A stretch of DNA of 63,256 nucleotides from assembly GCA_017614315.1 (NCBI GenBank), contig JAGACA010000021.1, positions 1-63,256 of the forward strand. Direction: 5' to 3'. Shown piece after piece: positions 8,707-16,793 of the stretch (position 1 is the stretch's first letter; each line of letters starts with the position of its first letter). Source of the stretch: Clostridia bacterium. Lineage in GTDB: Bacteria; Bacillota; Clostridia; Christensenellales; CAG-138. Made by a program: the position numbers and the translations under genes. The notes under the pieces were generated by a model, which was not told the DNA's origin, made no database searches, and worked only from the letters and a program-made list of their open reading frames with translations.

Positions 8707-10575
8707 ATGCCCGATTATGACGAACAATTCGATATCGCGGTGATAGGCGCCGGTCACGCTGGCTGCGAGGCAGCGCTCGCCTGCGCCCGAACGGGACTTT
8801 CCACGCTTGTTCTGTGCATGGATCTCGATTCGGTCGCGCTTATGGCGTGCAATCCGTCGATAGGCGGCACGTCGAAGGGGCATCTCGTGCGGGAGGTGGA
8901 CGCGCTCGGCGGCGAGATGGGTCTCGCGGCGGACGACTGCCTTATCCAGATGCGCATGCTGAACACCGGAAAGGGTCCCGCCGTGCAGTCCTTAAGGGCG
9001 CAGACGGACAAGCGCCGTTATCATGAGCGCATGAAAAAGGCTCTTGAGCTTAACGTAAACATCACTCTCCGCCAGGACGAGTGCGCGAGGATAATACTCT
9101 CCTCCGGCGCGGTTTCGGGTATCGAGACCGCTCTCGGCGCAAGGTACGCCTGCCGTGCGGTCGTGATATCGACGGGAGTTTATCTAAACGCCCGCACGCA
9201 CACCGGCGAGTTCAACCGCTTCGGAGGCCCGTCGGGACTTGCGAACTCGACGAGACTTTCCGGCTCGCTCGAGGAGCTCGGCTTTACTCTCCGCAGGTTC
9301 AAGACAGGCACGCCTCCGCGCGTTCAGGGAAGGAGCCTAGATTATTCACGCATGCAGCCGCAGTTCGGCGACGAGCCGATACCGCATTTCTCGTTCATGA
9401 CGGATGAGATAATCAGGGATCAGCTGCCCTGCCACCTTACCTACACCAACGAAAAAACCCATAAGATAATTAAGGAAAACATACACCGCTCGCCCATGTA
9501 CGCGGGCACGATACACGCCACCGGCACGCGGTACTGCCCATCGATCGAGGACAAGATCGTCCGCTTTGAGGGACGGGACAGGCATCAGCTTTTCATCGAG
9601 CCCGAGGGGCTTTCGACGGACGAGATGTACGTGCAGGGGCTTTCGACGAGCCTTCCGCGCGACGTGCAGGACGCGATGCTCCGCACCATCGAGGGCATGG
9701 AAAACTGCCGCGTCATGCGCTACGGCTACGCGATAGAGTACGACTGCATCGATCCGACCGAGCTAAAGGGCGGACTTGCTTCGAAAAGGATACCCGGCCT
9801 GTACTTCGCGGGGCAGATAAACGGTTCCTCCGGCTATGAGGAGGCCGCCGCGCAGGGGATCTACGCCGGCATAAACGCCGCGCTGTACGTAAAGGGCGAG
9901 GAGCCCTTCCTGCTTGCGAGAAACGACGCGTACATCGGCGTGCTCTGCGACGACCTGACCGTAAAGGGCACCAACGAGCCTTACCGCATGATGACCTGCC
10001 GCGCGGAGTTCAGGATGCTCCTCCGTCAGGACAACGCCGACCTGAGGCTCACGGAAAAGGCTTACAGGACGGGGCTGATCTCGAACGAAAGATTCGACCG
10101 TCTCATGAGGAAGAAGGAGCTCATCGCCTCCGCGCACACCGCCCTCGACAGAGCCGTCCCCGCGGACGAGAGGCTCAACGCCCTGCTCGAAATGAAGGGC
10201 TCGACGCCCGTTCGCGGCAGCATCCGGCTCGACGCGCTTTTGAAGCGTCGGGGCGTCGGCTACGCCGACCTTGCGGGGCTTTTCGACCTGCCCTATATCG
10301 GCCGCGAGGCCGCGGAAGAGATCGAGGTCGACGCACTCTACGGCGGCTATATCAAACGTCAGGACGACGAGATCAGGAAGCTCAAGGCGCTTGACGGGGA
10401 AAAGATCCCCGAAAACACAGACTTTTTTGCGATCACGAACCTGCGCACCGAGGCGCGGCAGAAGCTTTCCGCGATCAGGCCGTCGAACCTCGGAGAAGCC
10501 TCGCGCATATCGGGCGTGAGCCCCGCGGACGTCGCCGTGCTGAGCGTATACCTTAAATCGAGGGAGGGCGAATGA
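8707..10575 (+). CDS. mnmG: tRNA uridine-5-carboxymethylaminomethyl modification enzyme MnmG (GidA)
   Basis: FAD-dependent partner of MnmE in wobble-uridine modification; 622 residues, typical length. The dinucleotide-binding motif VIGAGHAGCEAA is at the N-terminus. The family signatures NPSIGGTSKGHLVREVDALGG and GPAVQSLRAQ(T)DK follow, and FAGQINGSSGYEEAAAQG closes the FAD domain. It directly follows mnmE and is one base from rsmG, so co-transcription is near certain. Confidence 0.98.
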   Translation: MPDYDEQFDIAVIGAGHAGCEAALACARTGLSTLVLCMDLDSVALMACNPSIGGTSKGHLVREVDALGGEMGLAADDCLIQMRMLNTGKGPAVQSLRAQTDKRRYHERMKKALELNVNITLRQDECARIILSSGAVSGIETALGARYACRAVVISTGVYLNARTHTGEFNRFGGPSGLANSTRLSGSLEELGFTLRRFKTGTPPRVQGRSLDYSRMQPQFGDEPIPHFSFMTDEIIRDQLPCHLTYTNEKTHKIIKENIHRSPMYAGTIHATGTRYCPSIEDKIVRFEGRDRHQLFIEPEGLSTDEMYVQGLSTSLPRDVQDAMLRTIEGMENCRVMRYGYAIEYDCIDPTELKGGLASKRIPGLYFAGQINGSSGYEEAAAQGIYAGINAALYVKGEEPFLLARNDAYIGVLCDDLTVKGTNEPYRMMTCRAEFRMLLRQDNADLRLTEKAYRTGLISNERFDRLMRKKELIASAHTALDRAVPADERLNALLEMKGSTPVRGSIRLDALLKRRGVGYADLAGLFDLPYIGREAAEEIEVDALYGGYIKRQDDEIRKLKALDGEKIPENTDFFAITNLRTEARQKLSAIRPSNLGEASRISGVSPADVAVLSVYLKSREGE

Positions 10576-10576
10576 G

Positions 10577-11269
10577 ATGGAAGAGATGACCGCGAGCCTG
10601 CTCGCTTTCGAGATCGAAGGCTTGACCGATGAACAAATAAGGCAATTTATAAACTATTACAATATACTTATAGAATGGAACTCGCGCATGAACCTGACAA
10701 GGATCACCGATCCCGTCGAGGTTGCGAGAAAGCATTTTGCCGACAGCGTTCTGGGATCAGAGCTCCTTCCTGCGAATGCACGCGTGATCGACGTCGGCAC
10801 CGGCGCGGGATTCCCGGGGATACCGCTTAAGATCGTCCGCCCGGATATAGAGCTCGTGCTCGTGGATTCGCTCGGCAAAAGGGTCAATTTCTTAAAGGAA
10901 GCCTGCGCCGCGATCGGCGTCGACGCCGAGGCGATCCACGCGAGAGCCGAGGACGCGGCGCGCGATCCCGGGCTCCGTGAGCGTTTCGACGTTGCGCTTT
11001 CCCGCGCAGTCGCGCCGATGAACATTCTGCTTGAGCTGACTGTTCCGTTCGTCAGGGTCGGCGGAAGCTCGCTCATGTATAAGGCCGCGAGCGTCGGCGA
11101 GGAGCTATCGGCGGCTGAGAGCGCGCTCGGAAAGCTCGGCTGCCGCGCCGAAGTCCATCCCTTTGACGTCGGCTGGGGCGCGAGGAGCATCGTCCGCGCC
11201 GTCAAGCTGAAAAAGACCGACGCTAAGTATCCGCGAAAGGCGGGCTCGATCGAGAAGGCTCCGTTATAA
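10577..11269 (+). CDS. rsmG: 16S rRNA (guanine527-N7)-methyltransferase RsmG (GidB)
   Basis: Methylates G527 of 16S rRNA using S-adenosylmethionine. The SAM site VIDVGTGAGFPGIPLKI and the catalytic-region phrase ALSRAVAPM are present. At 230 residues it is of usual length. The NLTRITDP segment near residue 40 is family-typical. It begins one base after the mnmG stop, with GAGGG inside mnmG as Shine-Dalgarno. A second ATG at 10586 is possible. The short basic C-terminal tail looks non-conserved. Confidence 0.97.
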   Translation: MEEMTASLLAFEIEGLTDEQIRQFINYYNILIEWNSRMNLTRITDPVEVARKHFADSVLGSELLPANARVIDVGTGAGFPGIPLKIVRPDIELVLVDSLGKRVNFLKEACAAIGVDAEAIHARAEDAARDPGLRERFDVALSRAVAPMNILLELTVPFVRVGGSSLMYKAASVGEELSAAESALGKLGCRAEVHPFDVGWGARSIVRAVKLKKTDAKYPRKAGSIEKAPL

Positions 11270-11365
11270 AAGCTTTGTCGCAAAACGACTTATCGCGCCG
11301 CATGGCAGGTATCCGCGCCGCTTCCGGGGAATATCACTCCAAGGAAGCTTGCGCGGAGGTTTTTT

Positions 11366-12199
11366 ATGGCATTGTTCGGCACCAAAAGGGATGAAAGACG
11401 GGATAAGGAGCCGCGGATACTCGTGGAGGACGTTCCGACTGACAGGATACTGCCTAATCCCGATCAGCCGCGCCGATCCTTCGACGACGAGAGCATTTCG
11501 GAGCTTGCAGCCTCGATACGGCAGGTCGGGCTGATACAGCCCCTCGTCGTAAGGCGGTCGGGCGACAACTACGTGCTGATCGCGGGCGAAAGACGGCTGC
11601 GCGCGGTAAAGACGCTCGCGTGGCCGACGGTCCAATGCATAATCTCCCCGGTCTCCGGCGAAGAGGACGCCGCCGTTATGGCGATCGTAGAGAACCTTCA
11701 GCGCGAGGATCTTCATTTCTTTGAGGAGGCGGAATGCTATTCGGCGCTCCTCGACAAGCTCGGCATCACGCAGGACGAGCTTGCGGCGCGCCTGGGGAAA
11801 TCCCAAAGCTTCATCGCGAACAAGCTGAGGATACTGAGACTTTCTTCGGAGCTTCGCGGCGTGATAACGGAAGCGGGACTTTCCGAACGTCACGCCCGCG
11901 CCATATTGAGGCTCGATTCCGACGCAGACCGCGAGGCGGCGGTATCGAAGATCATATCCGGCACGCTTTCCGTGAAGGAGACGGAAAAACTGGTCGACGG
12001 CATGCTCGAAGCGCCGGACAGGACGCCTGCAGGCGCAAAGCCGAGGCCGAAGATAATAAGGATATTCCGCGACTACAAGCTGTTCATTAACACCGTCAAC
12101 TCCGCCTGCGATCAGCTCCGCGACAGCGGCCTCGCCGTATTCGTGGAGCAGACCGACAGGGACAACGGTGTCGACATACTGATACGCATATCGCAATAG
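11366..12199 (+). CDS. noc: ParB-family DNA-binding protein, Noc-like
   Basis: A 277-residue ParB/Noc family CTPase. It has the CTP-binding motifs AGERRLRAV and ENLQRED, then a central helix-turn-helix (GITQDELAARLGKSQSFIANK). Position between rsmG and parA matches noc in Bacillus. Against this, the N-terminus MALFGTKRDERRDKE is charged and lacks the clear amphipathic membrane helix of Bacillus Noc. A second ParB acting on the adjacent parS sites is therefore a fair alternative. The Shine-Dalgarno GCGGAGG sits 6 bases before the ATG. A near-palindrome TTCCGGGGAA at 11322-11331 resembles the core of a Noc box with one mismatch. A terminator follows the gene. Confidence 0.82.
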   Translation: MALFGTKRDERRDKEPRILVEDVPTDRILPNPDQPRRSFDDESISELAASIRQVGLIQPLVVRRSGDNYVLIAGERRLRAVKTLAWPTVQCIISPVSGEEDAAVMAIVENLQREDLHFFEEAECYSALLDKLGITQDELAARLGKSQSFIANKLRILRLSSELRGVITEAGLSERHARAILRLDSDADREAAVSKIISGTLSVKETEKLVDGMLEAPDRTPAGAKPRPKIIRIFRDYKLFINTVNSACDQLRDSGLAVFVEQTDRDNGVDILIRISQ

Positions 12200-12213
12200 C
12201 GCCGCGCACGTTC

Positions 12214-12246
12214 AACGAGGAGGACGATCGTCCTCCTCGTTTTGTT
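12214..12246 (+). terminator. Terminator after the noc-like gene
   Basis: A perfect inverted repeat spans 12214-12241, with arms built on ACGAGGAGGACG, followed by TTGTTT. The T tract runs directly into the first parS site. Confidence 0.85.
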
Positions 12247-12258
12247 TCACGTGAAACA
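12243..12258. promoter_or_regulatory. parS site 1
   Basis: TGTTTCACGTGAAACA, an exact 16-bp match to the bacterial centromere consensus. It overlaps the T tract of the preceding terminator and lies upstream of parA. Confidence 0.96.
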
Positions 12259-12269
12259 TTGTGCGGAAT

Positions 12270-12285
12270 TGTTTCACGTGAAACA
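12270..12285. promoter_or_regulatory. parS site 2
   Basis: A second exact TGTTTCACGTGAAACA. Its centre is 27 bp from the centre of site 1. ParB loaded here would spread over the parA promoter 14 bp away. Confidence 0.96.
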
Positions 12286-12298
12286 ATCAAATTGGGCG

Positions 12299-12327
12299 TT
12301 GCAAGAGTGACGGTTATGCATTATAAT
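12299..12327 (+). promoter_or_regulatory. parA promoter
   Basis: -35 TTGCAA (12299-12304), 17-base spacer, -10 TATAAT (12322-12327), just downstream of parS site 2. Confidence 0.7.
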
Positions 12328-12364
12328 TGATACGTAAGCTGGATCAAGGAGCGTGGTGCAGAAA

Positions 12365-13138
12365 ATGAGCAAGATAATAGCGATAGCAAACCAGAAAGGC
12401 GGTGTCGGAAAAACGACCACCGCAGTCAACATGGCGGCCTGTGTCGCGCAGAAGGGAAAGAATGTCCTGCTTGTGGACATAGATCCGCAGGGCAACGCGA
12501 CGAGCGGCGTGGGCATAGACAAAAACGCCTGCGAATACAGCATATACGACGTGCTGATAAACGACGTCAAAGCGGAGGACGCGATACTCCCGACGCGGAT
12601 AAAGACGCTTAAGGTCATACCGTCGAGGATAGACCTCGCCGGCGCGGAGGTCGAGCTAGTGCCCATGATGGCAAGGGAAAGAAAGCTCAAGAACGCCATA
12701 AGGCCGCTGGGCGACAGATTCGATTACATATTCATCGACTGCCCGCCGTCGTTGGGGCTACTGACGCTCAATGCGCTGACCGTCGCGAACACGCTGCTGG
12801 TACCCATCCAATGCGAGTATTACGCGCTGGAGGGACTGGCGCAGCTGATGAACACGGTAAAGCTCGTGCGTCAGCACCTGAACGAGGCGCTGGAGGTCGA
12901 GGGCGTGGTCATGACGATGTACGACGCAAGGACGAACCTCTCGCCGCTGGTCGTCAACGAGGTCAAGAAATTCTTTAAGAACAAGGTGTACGAAACGGTG
13001 ATACCGCGGTCGGTAAGGCTCGGCGAGGCGCCGAGCTTCGGACTGCCGATATCGCTTTACGATCCGAAGAGCGCGGGCGCGAAGGCGTACGAAAATCTTG
13101 CAAAGGAGCTTTTGGACAGAGATGGAAACGAAGAATAA
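12365..13138 (+). CDS. parA: Chromosome-partitioning ATPase ParA (Soj)
   Basis: A 257-residue ParA/Soj ATPase that works with ParB in origin segregation and, in Bacillus, modulates DnaA. The deviant Walker A box KGGVGKTT is at the N-terminus. DPQGNAT and the Walker B-like FIDCPPSLG follow. I place the start at ATG 12365 (MSKIIAIANQKGG), although the frame is open to a GTG at 12353. AAGGAG (12346-12351) is slightly far from the ATG but directly abuts the GTG. parB begins inside the 3' end. Confidence 0.97.
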   Translation: MSKIIAIANQKGGVGKTTTAVNMAACVAQKGKNVLLVDIDPQGNATSGVGIDKNACEYSIYDVLINDVKAEDAILPTRIKTLKVIPSRIDLAGAEVELVPMMARERKLKNAIRPLGDRFDYIFIDCPPSLGLLTLNALTVANTLLVPIQCEYYALEGLAQLMNTVKLVRQHLNEALEVEGVVMTMYDARTNLSPLVVNEVKKFFKNKVYETVIPRSVRLGEAPSFGLPISLYDPKSAGAKAYENLAKELLDRDGNEE

Positions 13139-13988
13139 AAAAGGCCTCGGAAAGGGGTTGGAGTCCCTGTTTTCGGACTTTGAGCCGCAGGAGACCGACG
13201 CGGTAAGGATAATACCGGTCAATCAAATAGACAACAACCCCGGGCAGCCGCGCAAAAGCTTCGATGAAGAAAAGCTCAATGAGCTCGCGGAGTCTATAAA
13301 GCGCCACGGCGTCATACAGCCGCTCATACTGATGAAAAAGGGCGAGAGGTACACCATAATCGCGGGAGAAAGACGTTTCAGGGCGGCGAGGCTTGCCGGG
13401 ATCGACGAGGTACCCGCGATACTCCGCGATATGGACGGCAGCGAGATCATGGAGGTCGCGCTGATCGAGAACATCCAGAGGGAGGATCTTAACCCCATCG
13501 AGGAAGCGGCGGCGATACGGTTCCTGATGACGGAGCACGACCTCACTCAGGAGGAGGTCGCGAAGAGGCTCTCGAAATCGAGACCGGCAATCGCGAACTC
13601 GGTAAGGCTCCTCCAGCTTCCGGAGAGCGTACAGACATGGCTTCGCGACGGGAGCATACAGCCCGGCCACGCGAGGGTACTTGCGGCGATCACGGACGAG
13701 GAACTGCTTGAAAAGACGGCGGAAAAATGCGCGCAGAACGGGTGGTCCGTCCGCGAGACAGAGGAACAGGTCAAAAAGGCGATGACGCTCGCGGAGCTCC
13801 ATAAGCGTCCGAGGAAGCGCCGCACACTGACCAACGACCTCGCCGAGGCGAGAGCGAGGCTCCGCGAGAGGCTCGGAACGAGGGTCGAGATACAGGGCGA
13901 CGAGAAAAAAGGCAAGATAATCATTGAATACTATACCGACGAAGGCCTCCAGTCCATCTACGAGACCATAATGGGCGAAGAGGAATGA
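13122..13988 (+). CDS. parB: Chromosome-partitioning protein ParB (Spo0J)
   Basis: A 288-residue CTPase that binds parS and loads SMC. The start METKNKKGLGKGLESLF is the classic ParB N-terminus that stimulates ParA; the frame extends further 5' but only within parA. AGERRFRAARLAG and ENIQREDLNPIEEA form the CTP pocket. A helix-turn-helix (LTQEEVAKRLSKSRPAIAN) and a basic C-terminal dimer domain follow. It overlaps parA by 17 bases. Together with the noc-like gene this gives two ParB-type readers for the two local parS sites. Confidence 0.97.
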   Translation: METKNKKGLGKGLESLFSDFEPQETDAVRIIPVNQIDNNPGQPRKSFDEEKLNELAESIKRHGVIQPLILMKKGERYTIIAGERRFRAARLAGIDEVPAILRDMDGSEIMEVALIENIQREDLNPIEEAAAIRFLMTEHDLTQEEVAKRLSKSRPAIANSVRLLQLPESVQTWLRDGSIQPGHARVLAAITDEELLEKTAEKCAQNGWSVRETEEQVKKAMTLAELHKRPRKRRTLTNDLAEARARLRERLGTRVEIQGDEKKGKIIIEYYTDEGLQSIYETIMGEEE

Positions 13989-14731
13989 CCGATCTCAAGG
14001 AAGGCGAAAAGCTCGAGGATCTTCAGTATAAGGGACTGAAGATCATTCAGAACGCTTCGGGCTTCCGTTTCGGCACGGATTCGGTGCTGCTCGCGGGGTT
14101 CGCAAAAGCGAACCGCCGTGAAAAAGTGCTGGATATGGGCGCGGGCACGGGCGTAATCGCGATACTGCTCGCGGGAAGGACGGGTGCCGCGCTTACTGCG
14201 CTCGAGATACAGAAGGAGCAATGCGCCATGGCGCGCCGCTCTGTCGAGCTGAACGGTCAGGATATCGAGGTCGTCGAGGCGGATATGCGCACGGCGCACG
14301 GCGTGCTCGGCCTCGGAACTTTCGACGCGGCGGTATGCAACCCGCCCTACTACCCCGCTTCGGGCGGAGCTGTCTCGAGCAAGGGCGAGGAAGGCTTCCG
14401 CGGGGCGGCTACACACGACGTTTACTGCACCCTGCGCGAGGTCGCGGAAAGCGCGGCGAGGCTAATAAAATTCGGCGGCAGGTTTTACACCTGCTGTCCC
14501 GCCGCGAGGCTCGCGGAGGCGTTTTTCGAGCTTAAGACCGCGGGGCTCGAGCCCAAGAGACTGCGCCTCGTCGCCTCGAACGCGGAAAAAGCGCCGTATC
14601 TTGCCCTCATAGAGGCAAAAAAAGGCGCCGCGCCGGGGCTTAAAATGGAAAAACAGCTGAACGTCACCGATCCGGACGGCAGCTATACCGAGGAAACGAA
14701 CAGGATATATCACAGGGAAAATGACCGATAA
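13985..14731 (+). CDS. tRNA1(Val) adenine-N6 methyltransferase-like protein (YabB/TrmN6)
   Basis: A 248-residue Rossmann-fold methyltransferase. The SAM loop DMGAGTGVIAILLAG and the base-flipping NPPYY motif of N6-adenine enzymes are clear. The N-terminal phrase GFRFGTDSVLLAGF is typical of the YabB/TrmN6 group. It overlaps parB by 4 bases and rsmI by 11. The yabB-rsmI pairing also occurs in Bacillus. Exact tRNA target is assigned by homology only. Confidence 0.88.
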   Translation: MTDLKEGEKLEDLQYKGLKIIQNASGFRFGTDSVLLAGFAKANRREKVLDMGAGTGVIAILLAGRTGAALTALEIQKEQCAMARRSVELNGQDIEVVEADMRTAHGVLGLGTFDAAVCNPPYYPASGGAVSSKGEEGFRGAATHDVYCTLREVAESAARLIKFGGRFYTCCPAARLAEAFFELKTAGLEPKRLRLVASNAEKAPYLALIEAKKGAAPGLKMEKQLNVTDPDGSYTEETNRIYHRENDR

Positions 14732-15572
14732 CGCCGTAAAAACCGATGGAAAGCTCCTGCTTTGCGCGACGCCGATAGGAAATCTCGGCGACGTGACGGA
14801 GAGGGTCGCCGCAGCGCTCAAGGATGCGGACGCCGTTTTCTGCGAGGATACGCGGAACAGCGGCGTTTTGCTGAACAAGCTCGGTGTCAGGAACAGGCTT
14901 TTCAGCATGCACGAGCATAACGAGGAGCGCGAGGCGGAGCATATCGCATCGCTCGTCGCGGAGGGCAAGACCGTCGCGTACGTCTCCGATGCGGGAATGC
15001 CCTGTATATCCGATCCCGGCGCGAGGCTCGTCCGCGTGTTCATCGAAAAAGGCCTCCCCTTTACCGTGCTGCCCGGCGCGAGCGCGAGCCTGACCGCCGC
15101 GATACTGAGCGGGCTCGGCACGGACAGGATCTATTTCGCGGGCTTTCTGCCGCGGGAAAACCGCGAGCGTACGGAGCTTTTGTCGGAGATCAGGCGCGTA
15201 AGGGCGACTGTCGTTATCTACGAAAGCCCCTATCGCGCCGCGGAGACGCTGCGCGAGCTCAAAGAGATAATGGGCGACAGGGACGCGGCGCTCGTGCGCG
15301 AAATAACGAAGCTTTTCGAGGAGACGAAGCGCGGGAAGCTGTCGGAGCTTTACGAGATCTACCGCGAGAACGCGCCGAAGGGCGAATGCGTTATAGTCGT
15401 ATCCGGCGCGCAGGGAAATGAAAAGCCCGAGGAGAGCCTCGACGAAATGCTCTTGAGGCTTATGCGCGGCGGGATGAGCGCGAAGGACGCCTCAAAGCAG
15501 GCGGCGCTCGTGCTGGACATCCCCAAAGCGGATGCGTATTCCCGCGCGAACGAGCTGAAAAACGAGCTATGA
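14721..15572 (+). CDS. rsmI: 16S rRNA (cytidine1402-2'-O)-methyltransferase RsmI
   Basis: Tetrapyrrole-methylase-fold enzyme that 2'-O-methylates C1402 in the ribosomal decoding centre. Signature segments are ATPIGNLGDVTERV near the start, CEDTRNSGVLL, YVSDAGMPCISDPG and VLPGASA. At 283 residues it is standard length. It begins 11 bases inside the preceding methyltransferase gene. Its 3' end overlaps the convergent spoIID stop by 6 bases, so the block ends without an intergenic terminator. Confidence 0.97.
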   Translation: MTDNAVKTDGKLLLCATPIGNLGDVTERVAAALKDADAVFCEDTRNSGVLLNKLGVRNRLFSMHEHNEEREAEHIASLVAEGKTVAYVSDAGMPCISDPGARLVRVFIEKGLPFTVLPGASASLTAAILSGLGTDRIYFAGFLPRENRERTELLSEIRRVRATVVIYESPYRAAETLRELKEIMGDRDAALVREITKLFEETKRGKLSELYEIYRENAPKGECVIVVSGAQGNEKPEESLDEMLLRLMRGGMSAKDASKQAALVLDIPKADAYSRANELKNEL

Positions 15573-16706
15573 GCTGTATTCGAGCCGGGAAATGTCCGTT
15601 CCCGTATAGAAATGGGCGAGGATCGTCCTGTAATCCGCGCCGTTCTTCGCCATCTCGTTGGCGCCGACCTGGCTCATGCCTACTCCGTGACCGTACCCCA
15701 AGCAGGTAAAGGTCACTTTGTTTTCGTCGAAAGTGACAGTGAAGGACGCGCTCCTCAAGCCGAGCGTCATTCGAAGGTCGCTTCCCGATATGACCGAGTC
15801 GCCTATCCTCACGAGCTGCACCCTGCCGGAATCGGACCGTCCCCAGATGTCGAAGTCGGTCGGGCTGAGCGGCGCTTTCATATTGGCCTCGGGATAGCGT
15901 GCATTTATCTTTTTTACTACCTCCTCGACCGAGAATTCCTGCACGGAGACAATCTCGGCGTCGCCCTCGAAGCTTTCCACGGAGACAAGATACGGCAGAG
16001 CGACCGCAAAGACCTCCTCGCTGTTCTCCGTCGCGGGGCCGCTCGAGGCGTGATAGAGCGCGGAGATCAGCTGTCCGTCGAAAGTGACGACGAGACCTTC
16101 GGTGGAGCTGACCGCGTCGCGGATCTTCGAAATGTATTCGTCATAACGGCTTCCCCATGCGGATTTTAGAACATCTGTTCCCTTATATGCCTGACAGCAG
16201 CGGTAGTCGCTGCATACCGTACAGCCGGAGGGGCATTTCGCGCTCCCGTTCATGTGCAGAGCGGTGAACGTGCGCGCGGCGATCGCCTGGGCGCGGAGCG
16301 CGTCGGGCTCGCTCTTGACGCTCATCTCGGCCGCGACGACGCCGACGAGGTATTCCTCAAGCTCCATTGTTTGGGGAACGCCGTCGACGGAAACCGTTAT
16401 GACGGATGAATCGAGCCGTATCACCCCGCCCTTATGCGGGATCGAGGTCGGCGACGGCGTATCCGACGCCGCCGGCACGAAAAGATCCTTTAAGGCGGAG
16501 CCGATCTGAGCTTCTTTGGGCGTCGCGGCGGTCGGAGAAGCGGCCTCATGCTCCGAGTCTTCCTTGGGCTCGCTCCCGAACGTGCTGCCTATGAATATCC
16601 CGAGGCACAGCGCCGCGACGAGCGCGATCCACGCGCGGGCGCCGTACGGCCTCCCTCCGCATGAGCGCCTCGAGGCGCTTTTTCTTTTTACAGAGTGCTT
16701 GTACAT
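15567..16706 (-). CDS. spoIID: Stage II sporulation protein D (SpoIID), peptidoglycan lytic enzyme
   Basis: A 379-residue membrane-anchored lytic transglycosylase of forespore engulfment. A basic N-terminus is followed by a single transmembrane helix (about 25-43) and a Thr/Pro/Ser-rich linker to about 90. The catalytic glutamate is Glu127 in VVAAEMS. The zinc-region signature is cysteine-heavy: Cys158, Cys162, Cys165, Cys170 and Cys171 in the stretch ending RCCQAY, where relatives have HCQAY. The C-terminal GYGHGVGMSQVGA motif is intact. It is divergent from the vanY-type gene. Its presence argues that the organism sporulates or recently did. Confidence 0.95.
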   Translation of the reverse strand: MYKHSVKRKSASRRSCGGRPYGARAWIALVAALCLGIFIGSTFGSEPKEDSEHEAASPTAATPKEAQIGSALKDLFVPAASDTPSPTSIPHKGGVIRLDSSVITVSVDGVPQTMELEEYLVGVVAAEMSVKSEPDALRAQAIAARTFTALHMNGSAKCPSGCTVCSDYRCCQAYKGTDVLKSAWGSRYDEYISKIRDAVSSTEGLVVTFDGQLISALYHASSGPATENSEEVFAVALPYLVSVESFEGDAEIVSVQEFSVEEVVKKINARYPEANMKAPLSPTDFDIWGRSDSGRVQLVRIGDSVISGSDLRMTLGLRSASFTVTFDENKVTFTCLGYGHGVGMSQVGANEMAKNGADYRTILAHFYTGTDISRLEYSS

Positions 16707-16758
16707 GGTACTCTATATGCGGGCAAAGTCCGGGTTATGCAGGCGTGGACGGCGGGTA

Positions 16759-16787
16759 TTGACCGCGCTGCGCCGATATGAGATAAT
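16759..16787 (+). promoter_or_regulatory. Promoter of the VanY-type lipoprotein gene, possibly leaderless
   Basis: -35 TTGACC (16759-16764), 17-base spacer, -10 GATAAT (16782-16787). The ATG at 16794 lies 7 bases after the -10 box, about where transcription should start. Confidence 0.6.
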
Positions 16788-16793
16788 AACCGC

